Source: Linnemannia hyalina (Eukaryota; Mortierellomycota; Mortierellomycetes; Mortierellales; Mortierellaceae). From it: a stretch of DNA of 64,000 nucleotides. A model generated the notes under the pieces. It saw only the letters and a list, made by a program, of their open reading frames with translations, did no database searches and had not been told where the DNA came from. The DNA lies in NCBI GenBank assembly GCA_019671135.1, contig JAHRHY010000025.1, forward strand, positions 310,001 through 374,000, in the 5' to 3' direction. A program made the translations under genes and the position numbers. Below are positions 44,367 through 58,885 of the stretch, in pieces; the stretch's first letter is position 1, and every line of letters starts with the position of its first letter.

Positions 44367-47075
44367 ATGGGTCTATTTCACCGTCTGCAACAACGAGCTG
44401 GCAATGAGGGCCAAGCCGGTCCCAGTCTCCGCCTACAGAGCCCAGGACAGTCAGCCCTCCCCTCTCGCTCCTTCAACCAACAGCGCTCAACAATGGAAAA
44501 TGCCATGTCGATCCCTGAAATCGTAGAGCGTATCCTCTCCTTTTTGCCCCAGCAGAGTCTCTGTCACGTCGCGTCCCTGGTCTGCAAGGACTGGCTCCGT
44601 CTCTGTCGACCTCTTTACGCCCTGACCTTTCAGTGGACCGACTGTCCCCAGTACACCCTCGTCCCTGTTCCACTCGAGCCTTCCGCCAGGGGATCTTCCC
44701 GACGATGGAGCTTGCGCAAGTTTGCCTCCTCTTCCTCAACAGCCCACACCCTCGTCAGAATCATTCCCGAAAGGACTTGGTTGTTGAAGAAACTTGTTGG
44801 CCTCACCACCCTCAAGTGTCGGTTGAACTACAAGAGCCCCGTCACTGCTATGACAATTGCGCCAGGAGACGACGGAGAATCAGTGACGACAACGACAGCC
44901 GCATCATCAACAACAACCACAATCACAACAACAGCGACGACGGCGAGGATGGTCAGCACCCAGATTGCGCACCTGCAGGACAAGGCTCGGATGGATTTGA
45001 TCGAGAGCATCAGGACGCTGACGGGACAAGGCAAGCTGACGCTTCTACAACTCGAACTGTCAGAGTTGGACGACTTTTCTGGATTCTTGCGACCTATCCT
45101 CTCCATCACTACCACGCTGAGCTGTCTATGGCTCAAGAAGATCGGGATTCAGCAACTGCCTATAGGTCAAATTCTGACTCTGTGCCCATACATCGAGGAG
45201 CTGACGATTGGATGCGAGTTTTATTCGAGCAGGGCGAGGTTGACTATGGTATTGCTGGATGAGGTCGATAGTGGACAGGAGGAGCAAAGCACCCATTCGT
45301 TGCCAAAGAACCTCCAGCTGAAGCGACTGCACCTTAAGGATGTGTTGATCAAAGAGTCGGCAATTATTGCCATTCTAGAGTCGGCACCAGGACTGTACGA
45401 GCTTCGAGTACAAGGACCAGTTATCCCCCCACCAACACCTCCAATCACCCCATCAGCAACAGTGCAACACGGCTTTACTCTACTGGATGTGCCTTCGACT
45501 GTGTCTGTGGGAGCCGACCATGCCTTTATGCCTTCTACTGCTACTGCAAGAGGTGTGGATTTGCGCGGCGATTGGTTGACTTGTGACCGGTTGGCGTTCT
45601 TTGAGGACCTGGGCGTTCTTTTCCCCCAGCTGACCTCACTGCATTTCACCAGGACTCATCACCGCTACACGGACACAATGATCAGAGGAATCCTTCGTGC
45701 TTTTCCAAACGCCTCAAGATGGAGTCTTGCCTGGAGGGACCTGCCTGATGGGATCCTGCGGGACTTGAACCAGTGTGTCGAGGCCAACTCAGTCTGTCAG
45801 ATTGATTCGATATCTTGGGCGACAATTCAGGAACCACTGGGATTGTACGCCAACCATTTGACGTCTCTGGAGATCCTGCCTATGACGGACTGGACGCCTC
45901 GGTGGGGTAACGCCCTCCACGAGTTTCTGTGCGAGTCACCGTTACTGGAGCACTTGCGGGCTGGCTCTATCTCGTACTACATCGAGAACTTGGATCTGAA
46001 CGGGTTGCTACCGGGAGCAAACGAAGCTCTCTCGGACTCGAGGACTGACGACGATATCAACAGTCACAACAACGACCACGACTTAGCGTCAGTGAGTACC
46101 CACTCAACCTTTGAACGTCACTACTTTGACGCTCCACCATCGTCAAAGAAGACACTCAAGGTCTGGGCGTGCAGGAATCTGAAGACACTACATCTCGAGT
46201 TCTCACGGGAGCGACCCAAAACCCAGCCAAATCGGCCAGTCTCTCCATACACCAATGCAACATCGACATCCAACCAGTCGTTTTCCACACGCTCAAGTTC
46301 TTCCTCCTGTTCTTCGCCCGTCATGGTGCCCCTCCCCGACAACTCTCCAAGACTGTCCAGGATCGTTTACGGATACATCTCGAGGTTCTGCCCAAACTTA
46401 CAGGACCTATTGATCCGTGCCTACCGGTTGAACATGACGCTTCGGGGCGGTTTCGCGTTGTTGACGCGCCTACGCAAGTTGAAGCGGGTCGCTATCTCAC
46501 AGTACGACTGTCATTTCAATGAGCGAGACATGCTGCCATGGGTCATGAAGCGGAGACAGTCACTTAGCGGGATCCAGGCTCTGTATTGGAAGGCGATTGT
46601 TGCTGGATGGTGGAGGGTGTTGCATGCAAAGGAGCTTGGACCAACAACATCACCACCACTATCATCACAGCCTCCAGTAGCTTCAGGAAAGAAGACAACG
46701 ACAACAGCGGTCGAGGGCAAAGGAAAACAGAAGGAGGGATGCGGTTACCAGGAACAGCAGCACGACCATATCCTCGTCCGCCCTTCTCCTAGTTCAGCAT
46801 CCATCAAGAAACTGGGTCATCTTTCGGATGTGGTGGATGTACTGACAGAGATAATGGCGGATCGTTCCTCATCCATGCGGGACTTGCGGCAAGAAGGACT
46901 CGCGGGTCTTGTGGAAGATTGTAAGGGGTCGGTGTGGCCCGACTTGGAGTGTGTGAGGATTGTGCATGGTCAAATGGCCAAGTCTGGGATCAAGGAAGGA
47001 GCCATCCGGGCGGTTCTGAAGAAACACCGACCTGAGGTTGAGTTCCAGTGGGTTTCGTGGATTAACCAATTCTAA
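44367..47075 (+). CDS. Large F-box protein with divergent LRR region (902 aa)
   Basis: Single coding exon. The F-box lies at residues 47-88 (MSIPEIVERILSFLPQQSL, then ASLVCKDWLRLCRPL), near the N terminus as in other SCF substrate receptors. The rest has irregular leucine-rich segments (LTLLQLELSELDDF, LQLKRLHLKDVLI, LTSLEILPMTDW, LKTLHLEFS, CPNLQDLLIRAYRL, LTRLRKLKRVAIS) broken by disordered inserts: a Thr/Ser run near 175-195 and Ser-rich blocks near 690-720 and 800-830. It lacks the EWVC.LEVF signature of the smaller array members, so it is a different F-box subfamily common in Mortierellaceae (recalled, not searched). Start: the ATG at 44367 opens the first conserved-looking segment; an alternative in-frame Met lies four codons before the F-box. 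Confidence 0.85.
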   Translation: MGLFHRLQQRAGNEGQAGPSLRLQSPGQSALPSRSFNQQRSTMENAMSIPEIVERILSFLPQQSLCHVASLVCKDWLRLCRPLYALTFQWTDCPQYTLVPVPLEPSARGSSRRWSLRKFASSSSTAHTLVRIIPERTWLLKKLVGLTTLKCRLNYKSPVTAMTIAPGDDGESVTTTTAASSTTTTITTTATTARMVSTQIAHLQDKARMDLIESIRTLTGQGKLTLLQLELSELDDFSGFLRPILSITTTLSCLWLKKIGIQQLPIGQILTLCPYIEELTIGCEFYSSRARLTMVLLDEVDSGQEEQSTHSLPKNLQLKRLHLKDVLIKESAIIAILESAPGLYELRVQGPVIPPPTPPITPSATVQHGFTLLDVPSTVSVGADHAFMPSTATARGVDLRGDWLTCDRLAFFEDLGVLFPQLTSLHFTRTHHRYTDTMIRGILRAFPNASRWSLAWRDLPDGILRDLNQCVEANSVCQIDSISWATIQEPLGLYANHLTSLEILPMTDWTPRWGNALHEFLCESPLLEHLRAGSISYYIENLDLNGLLPGANEALSDSRTDDDINSHNNDHDLASVSTHSTFERHYFDAPPSSKKTLKVWACRNLKTLHLEFSRERPKTQPNRPVSPYTNATSTSNQSFSTRSSSSSCSSPVMVPLPDNSPRLSRIVYGYISRFCPNLQDLLIRAYRLNMTLRGGFALLTRLRKLKRVAISQYDCHFNERDMLPWVMKRRQSLSGIQALYWKAIVAGWWRVLHAKELGPTTSPPLSSQPPVASGKKTTTTAVEGKGKQKEGCGYQEQQHDHILVRPSPSSASIKKLGHLSDVVDVLTEIMADRSSSMRDLRQEGLAGLVEDCKGSVWPDLECVRIVHGQMAKSGIKEGAIRAVLKKHRPEVEFQWVSWINQF

Positions 47076-47327
47076 CAACAATAACCATGTAACACCTTAT
47101 GCCATTTTTTTACTTTGTTTGCTAATGTAATTAATAATTTTGTGTGAGTAAAAAGTCCACTTCCTTGGTCATTGTGTGAGTAAGCACTGCCTTTTTTAAA
47201 CCCTTGGGGGTTGACGTGAGAAAAAATAACAAAAGGAGCATCGTTTTGTGTTCTCTTTACTCTTTACTCTTTACTCCTTACCCTTCCCAAACCCTCCTTT
47301 CTTCTTACCACTCTTACAGGAACCTCC

Positions 47328-48419
47328 ATGGATGTAACCTCGTTTGAAAACCTGCCCTTTGAAATTCAGGAGATGGCTGGACCCTTTCTCACTCAACACC
47401 AATTGACCATTTGCATTCGCGTCTGTCGAGCATGGAAGCAGATGTTCTACCCCCATCTCTGGCGAGCCATCGACATCAATTGGAATGACCACCTCGTCTG
47501 GAAGAAGGATATCATCGACGCACTACAGACCAACAACCACCTCATACAATCCCTCAAGCTCAGAGCAGACACCTCTAGAGACCGTCTACTTTGGTTTCTA
47601 GAGTTGGAGCTGCCCACCTTCCCGCATCTCACCTCGTTAGAACTGGAAGGCCCCTTCAAGCAAGACGAGGACCCGGATTTTGCAGCCTTCATCAATCTGA
47701 CCCCTGGTACAGGACTGAAACGCCTTGTATTTAGCAACCCCAAAACCGACAACTACTTCGCACTTTCGCGGGACTCGTTCGAGGCGATCTTCAAACACGC
47801 CCATACCCTCCAGGTCTTCCGCATAGAAGCCATGTCGTTCTTGACAAGCACCCTCATAGACAAGTTGCTTTGTTCCGCCCCGCATCTCAAGGAGCTCTAC
47901 CTTCTCAACAGCCAGGACAGCAATTCAGGCCATTGGTTGGATGCCCCCGAAATCATTCATTCACAATGGGTCTGTTCGGATCTTGAGGTCTTTGCCTGTC
48001 GAATCGAGAACATCTCCCGGCCAGATATCAAGCGTACCATTGCTGGGCTCGATCCAAGTAAGATGACCGTCAGTATTGGGACACCTCAGGAAATGGTTGA
48101 GCTTCAGTTGCAAATGTATGCCAAACTTGCGAGGTTTACCAAACTGCGGGAGCTGAGGCTGGGGTTTTTGATGGATACGAGTGCGGCCGGGTACCGGCGT
48201 GCGGATAAGGAGTATTTTCGGCAGTATGACTGTTTGGCAATGACGGTGGAGAGTGGTGTGGGATTATTGAAGGCGTTGAAGGCGTTGAGAGTTGTGGGGC
48301 TGGAGGATATGGAAGTATATATTGAGAGTGATAAGGAGCAGAACTGGTTCGCTGAGCATTGGCCAAATGCGGTGATTGGGGTTACGGATTATGAGAACAG
48401 GGACAGCGACCAGGAGTAG
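47328..48419 (+). CDS. F-box/LRR-like protein (363 aa)
   Basis: An intact single-exon gene closely related to 7005-8183 and 49107-50300. The F-box occupies residues 5-48 (FENLPFEIQEMAGPFLTQHQ, then LTICIRVCRAWKQMFYPHLW). Shared blocks follow: GLKRLVFS, FEAIFKHAHTLQVFRIE, IDKLLCSAPHLKELYLLNS, HSQWVCSDLEVFACRIENIS, RPDIKRTIAG, LARFTKLRELRLGFL, YDCLAMTVESGVGLLKAL, LEDMEVYIESDKEQNWFAE. The C terminus is short compared with the acidic tails of its paralogues. Expected role: SCF substrate receptor, substrate unknown. Start: first ATG, four codons before the F-box. It follows the 902-aa F-box gene by 252 bp on the same strand. Confidence 0.88.
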   Translation: MDVTSFENLPFEIQEMAGPFLTQHQLTICIRVCRAWKQMFYPHLWRAIDINWNDHLVWKKDIIDALQTNNHLIQSLKLRADTSRDRLLWFLELELPTFPHLTSLELEGPFKQDEDPDFAAFINLTPGTGLKRLVFSNPKTDNYFALSRDSFEAIFKHAHTLQVFRIEAMSFLTSTLIDKLLCSAPHLKELYLLNSQDSNSGHWLDAPEIIHSQWVCSDLEVFACRIENISRPDIKRTIAGLDPSKMTVSIGTPQEMVELQLQMYAKLARFTKLRELRLGFLMDTSAAGYRRADKEYFRQYDCLAMTVESGVGLLKALKALRVVGLEDMEVYIESDKEQNWFAEHWPNAVIGVTDYENRDSDQE

Positions 48420-48670
48420 TTGGTATTGTGATCAAAGCAGAGCGCTTTAAGAATAAAAAAATGTCTCTGCGCTTCTCACGTTGAACTGTTTAGCGCTACA
48501 AACGGCCTCTTTGCATGAAAACCATGTCCATATATCACATTTGCAACCATCCTTTTCCCCTGGAGATCCCTTTCGTTTGACCACTTGGACACTTTTACTT
48601 CTCGCTTTCTCTCTCCCTCATCATCAACCAACTAACCAGCCAAACAGGAAGCAACAAGAACTTAACAGCA
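48420..48670. other. Promoter-like flank of the truncated F-box relic
   Basis: C/T-rich sequence with a CATCATCAACCAACTAACCAGCC leader-like stretch ending at an ATG, resembling the leaders of the intact F-box genes. No gene of its own. Confidence 0.4.
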
Positions 48671-48723
48671 TGGAGCAAGAATCAGGTTTAGCAGAAGCGG
48701 TCTCGTTTGGAGATCTTTTGTGA
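48671..48723 (+). pseudogene. F-box gene relic: first 17 codons only
   Basis: ATG opens MEQESGLAEAVSFGDLL and then a stop. This aligns with the first codons of 7005-8183 (MEQETDDRNKTSFGDLP), ending just where the F-box should start. The following 380 bp have no F-box sequence. A truncation shortly after the start codon is the simplest reading; the leader upstream looks intact. Confidence 0.6.
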
Positions 48724-49106
48724 GAAATATAGGGGATGGTCGCCGCCTTTGTCGACCCACGCGATCTGAGGCTCTGGACAAGGATGCCAAAATATGCCCA
48801 AGGATGGGATAAAAGTACATTTTGAAGCAGTTACTTTTTCTTGTTTGTTTTTTTTTCATTAATGATGTCCGTGCAAGAGCTCCGTGATAAGTTGGCTGCA
48901 CTCTGTGCCTGAATTTATCATGTGTTCAACGGGCGCTCGAAGGCTAGTTTCTCTTAGTAGAAAACACCCTTTGACTGCGGTAGAGTGCCTGACCTATGCC
49001 AGGCAGTTCGGTCTGACAGTTCTCTTTTCATTTTTACTGCGGACCATGTCCTCGCTTTTCACCTCATCACCATCGCATTCATCAACCAGCAGGACATCAA
49101 CTCACA
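48724..49106. other. Intergenic before the 397-aa F-box gene
   Basis: No gene. T-run near 48849-48857. The last 60 bp form a CA/TC-rich leader. Confidence 0.4.
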
Positions 49107-50300
49107 ATGAGCGCGACCTTGTTCGACAACTTGCCGTATGAAGTACAGGGACTTATCGGGAACCACCTCAGCCCACGCGACCTGGCTACCTGCACTCGCA
49201 TCTGTCAGGCTTGGAGAGCAGTCTTCGACCCAATTCTCTGGAGCCACGTCAACCTCGACTTTGACAACGTTGTCAAGGAGAACAGCGCCCTCCCAGGTGT
49301 ATTGAAGACCCACGGCGGCAATATCCGATCGATTCGCCTGAGCTGCCCATACGACAAATACCAGAGTCCACAAACTTTCTGGATGCACTGCCCACCTGAC
49401 CTTCCTCTGCTGGACTCGATGACCACGATTGGCCAGTGCCCCCATGGCTGGATGTATCTTCCGTTTTACTGCCCGCCCTCGGTGAAGTGGAAGAAACTGG
49501 TTTTTTGTATGAATGGCTATGCTAGTAGCAATTCAGTATATAGCAGAGACTTCTTCGACTTTCTCGACAGGCATACTCCTACTCTCGAGGTCTTCCGTTT
49601 GGACTGGCGCTCTTTTGCTAACGGCAAATGTGTCAATCGGCTGTTGTCGATGGCGCCCAACCTCAGAGAACTTTACATTTCGAGCGATCGTCGGGAAGTG
49701 GAAGGTGGAGTGCTGAATGCACGGGAGATTGCAAGGACGGATTGGGTTTGCACCGGTCTCGAGGTCTTTGTCTGTCGGATCGGGAACATTCCACGGCCGG
49801 ATATTACCCGTCACATCGGCGGTTCTCTCAGCAAAGAACGAGTCAAGAGCGAGACGCTAGAGGAGAGTATCGAGCTCCAGCGTCAGGTGTATTCAAGGCT
49901 GGCTCGGTTCACAAGGCTGCGAGAGCTTCGGCTGGGCTTTCCTGTCAACTCTCGGAGCTCTTATCTTAAACACCGACGAGGAGACAAGGAGAAGTACCGA
50001 CAATATAGCTGTCTTGCTATGACGGTGGAGAGCGGTTTGGATTTGCTGAAGGACCTCAAGGAGTTGCGGAGAGTTGGCTTGCAGGACATGGAGATATATA
50101 TCGACGGAGACAAGGAGCAGACTTGGTTTGCGGAGAACTGGCCGAAGGCGACGATTGAATATGAGCACTATCAAACGGATTCGGATGCGACCACCGTCTC
50201 AAGAGATAGCGACGACCCCTACACTGATACCGATTCTGACGAGAACAGCGATGGTGAAGAGGATGATGAAGGCGAAAATGTGAACGAAGACGAACAATAA
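49107..50300 (+). CDS. F-box/LRR-like protein (397 aa)
   Basis: A third intact small F-box gene, single exon. F-box at residues 5-47 (FDNLPYEVQGLIGNHLSPRD, then LATCTRICQAWRAVFDPILW). The shared block order is WKKLVFCM, FFDFLDRHTPTLEVFRLDW, VNRLLSMAPNLRELYISS, RTDWVCTGLEVFVCRIGNIP, RPDITRHIGG, LARFTRLRELRLGFPV, YSCLAMTVESGLDLLKDL, LQDMEIYIDGDKEQTWFAENW. The last 45 residues are acidic and probably disordered (DSDDPYTDTDSDENSDGEED), like the tail of 7005-8183. Expected role: SCF substrate receptor, substrate unknown. Start: first ATG, directly before the F-box. Confidence 0.88.
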   Translation: MSATLFDNLPYEVQGLIGNHLSPRDLATCTRICQAWRAVFDPILWSHVNLDFDNVVKENSALPGVLKTHGGNIRSIRLSCPYDKYQSPQTFWMHCPPDLPLLDSMTTIGQCPHGWMYLPFYCPPSVKWKKLVFCMNGYASSNSVYSRDFFDFLDRHTPTLEVFRLDWRSFANGKCVNRLLSMAPNLRELYISSDRREVEGGVLNAREIARTDWVCTGLEVFVCRIGNIPRPDITRHIGGSLSKERVKSETLEESIELQRQVYSRLARFTRLRELRLGFPVNSRSSYLKHRRGDKEKYRQYSCLAMTVESGLDLLKDLKELRRVGLQDMEIYIDGDKEQTWFAENWPKATIEYEHYQTDSDATTVSRDSDDPYTDTDSDENSDGEEDDEGENVNEDEQ

Positions 50301-50389
50301 ATTATCTTTTTTTTTTTTTTTGGGTAGGTGAGAAAGAGACCCACAGTGACCAAGCTGAAAAGAAGGTTTCTAGTGATTGGTGGCGCTCT

Positions 50390-51940
50390 TTATTTTTCTT
50401 GTTCAACGAGGGATAAGTTATCAACTGTCGCCGTGCCCAGCTCTTGACTTTCTTCTTTCGATTTCTTTGCTCCGTTGCATTGGCCCACCATCTCCATACT
50501 CCACCTATTTTTACATGAGACCCACCCTTTCTCTGTAAACAACAACGTCGAAAAAGTCATACTGGTATCGTGCGCAGGACTCTCGGTCGGATACAGTGAT
50601 GATCTCTGGAGGGACCTGTTCCCGCGGGTCAGGTCCAAAGGAATTGGGCTGTGATTAAGAGGTGATGGGAGATTTGAGCAGCACATGTTACTCACTGTCA
50701 AAATCAGCACTCGCGAGTGCCACTAGTCGTGAAGGTGTGGTCTCGAGCCCAGGAATGGGCTTTGTTGTTAGGTCGAAGATGTAGTTGGTCGCGCTATATG
50801 TAGAAGAGCAAGAAGATGTTTGATTTGATCAAGTTGAATACTGATCAAGTTGAATACGCGAAAAAGAAACGGAGGTCACAGGTGTCATTCTAAGCAACAA
50901 AAAAAAAAAGGCACTTACAAGAAGCGACAAAGGTTCTGGATGTTGGCCTTGTTGGCGGGGTTGTTGACAAATCGCGCCCTTTTTTTCTGGAAGTTATAGA
51001 AAAGCTCTCTATGATGTAGCTTTGTTTCTTATTTGTAGAGAGGTCGATAGCAAAAAAACGCTCGGTGTTTGCAACTGAAGAAGCTCGGGATGTTGATATA
51101 GCATGGCGGTTAAAGGTTAGACCACAGCTACACAAAGGCATGGACGATGAAGGCAACATGCAACATCAACGTACCTATGCGAGTCTCAACGCTTTTTCTT
51201 CGACCCACGCGGATTTTGGACGCGCTTCCTGCAATGCGCTCATCCTCAGACCTTGCATGTTTCCGAGCGGGATCTATTAGCCCCATAAAGGAACAAAAAA
51301 AATATAAGAATCTTCGATTGCGAACGTAAGTTCTATTGCCTACGCAGCTAAACTCTACCACGTTCCTCACCTGACTGTTCCTAAGCCAAGAGATGAGAAA
51401 GAGGAAACGGGAGTATTAAGGTACAAGGTTGGCAGCAGCGTCAGCAAGGACAGACTCGTGGGATATTAGATATAGTGAGCTTGCGGACCAATTACCTCAT
51501 CCTCATCTACGGTCAAGCCTTCATCCTGAATCAGGTCTGCGCTCATGGACTCCCTAGCCTTCACGATGGCCATTTTGCGGATGGTGTTCTGGGCTCCTGT
51601 TGCGGCATGCTTCATTAGCGATATCTTGGTGGATTCAAGAGAGGCTAGCGCGGTTCTCTCCGTCTTGATTCTGGACCAGAACTCATCTGCCTCAGTCCTA
51701 CGCCAGTTCAAAAACTCTGCTGAAAGGATCGTCGACTGTCTTGGAGACAAAGCATAATGCAAGATAGCGGCCCCATAGATTCTATGGGCGTTTAGATGAT
51801 CTTTGTAGCGAAAGTGGCGAGAAAAATCTGGCGCATTCAGGCAGGTCCTGTCCTTCAGCACGTATTGGTAGACTTTTTTTGGGGAGTTTAAGCTGCGTTC
51901 GAGGCGTAGAGGACGATGATGCAGCTAAATTGTCCGACAT
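50390..51940 (-). pseudogene. Decayed multi-exon gene of unknown function
   Basis: Several minus-strand segments with clear protein character are joined by good GT-AG introns. Exon A runs 51940-51496: MSDNLAASSSSTPRTQ, then LNWRRTEADEFWSRIKTER, then MAIVKARESMSADLIQDEG. A 10-nt exon lies at 51380-51371, and exon C at 51273-51175 (DPARKHARSEDERIAG). Further blocks end at 50919 (ELFYNFQKKRARFVNNPANK) and at 50793-50696 (ATNYIFDLTTKPIPGLE). The last coherent block starts at 50648 (PPEIITVSDRESCARYQYDF). Frame is lost twice: at a T7 run (51874-51880, A7 on the coding strand), and between the last two blocks. I do not recognise the family. Either the gene is dead or a homopolymer error hides a live one. 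Confidence 0.5.
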
Positions 51941-52119
51941 GCTTGGTGGTTCGCATCATTGATGGGATGGGACAATGGGCGCGAGAATAACGTCACCAAA
52001 GAGAGTAAATCGCCCGCCTTCCCGAATCCCATGTATTTGCTTATCCCCTGGACTCATGCGAAGCTCTGAACCCGGCCACCTCGTCCGCTCAAATGCACAT
52101 ACGAGAGGCTGGGACACAT

Positions 52120-52578
52120 GGAGAGGCAACTACCAATGCCTTTTCTGTCGAGATTGACACTACCAAGACAGTCCATGGCCTCAAGAACCTCATCAAGACG
52201 GTATTGTCTCCTTAGTTTGACGACATTGCATCAAAAGACCTCACTCTATGGCGCGTCCCCATTCCTGACGACGACGGCGACGACGAACAACCCATCCTGT
52301 TGGACAAGGTCGCTGAGAAAAAGAAACTCAAGGCAATCACCAAGCTCTCGAAAGTGTTTGACACTGAGCTACCTGAAGAGGCAGTCCACGTCTTCGTCCA
52401 GCGACCTCCGCCAGGTAATGCAAACGCGGTTTGGTCTCATTCATACCTTGAGCATGTGCTTGTAACATTGCACTAACCTAAACTCACTGGTTGCACTGAC
52501 ATAGCCCACGCACCGATCCCTGGCCGCCTCTCCCTGTCTACCTTTCGGATCAATCTCGTCCTGGTACGCCGCTGACGG
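52120..52578 (+). pseudogene. Crinkler (CRN)-type effector N-terminal domain relic
   Basis: The first block (52120-52414) encodes GEATTNAFSVEIDTTKTVHG, LKNLIKT, FDDIASKDLTLWRVPIPDDD and EEAVHVFVQRPPPG, the ubiquitin-like Crinkler N-terminal domain found in oomycetes and in Mortierella-type fungi. An in-frame TAG at 52213-52215 replaces what is usually an acidic residue. The LFCLVDGE-type start is missing upstream. A donor at 52415 (GTAATG) and acceptor at 52503-52504 lead into a short proline-rich piece ending at 52578, after which nothing of the C-terminal effector domain remains. Known family role: modular intracellular or secreted proteins. This copy is dead. It lies head-to-head with the decayed gene at 50390-51940. 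Confidence 0.7.
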
Positions 52579-52915
52579 GTAAGTACCAAAATTGTCTTTT
52601 TTGTTTGATTTACTTTTCAATATATCGGCGATATGTATTGAGGGCATGACGCCTGACAATCATTTTAACGAGTTGTGAATACTTGGGCTGGTTGTTTTCG
52701 TGTGTTTTTAAAGAAAAGCTGCAAGAAAGTAAAGATAGGAAATAGAAAAAGCAGTAGTCGCTGTTTATTTATCACGTTCAAAGTGGCGGTGCTTTGCTCA
52801 TACATATTCTTACGAGATGTGGTTGAAAGTACAATGCGGGAAGTAAAACTTTTAATTGACAAAGAAAAAGGGAGTGGGGGGGGGGGGGGGGGGGGGTTAC
52901 GTGGAAAATGACTAT
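52579..52915. other. ARO1 3' flank with long poly-G
   Basis: About 340 bp, no gene. On the ARO1 strand this is the 3' UTR/terminator region; it contains a 21-base C tract (G on the plus strand) starting 20 nt after the stop codon. Confidence 0.5.
52876..52896. repeat. Poly-G homopolymer (21 bp)
   Basis: An uninterrupted G21 lies 20 bp from the ARO1 stop codon. In ARO1 mRNA it would be a C21 tract at the start of the 3' UTR. Confidence 0.85.
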
Positions 52916-58885
<5,970 letters not shown>

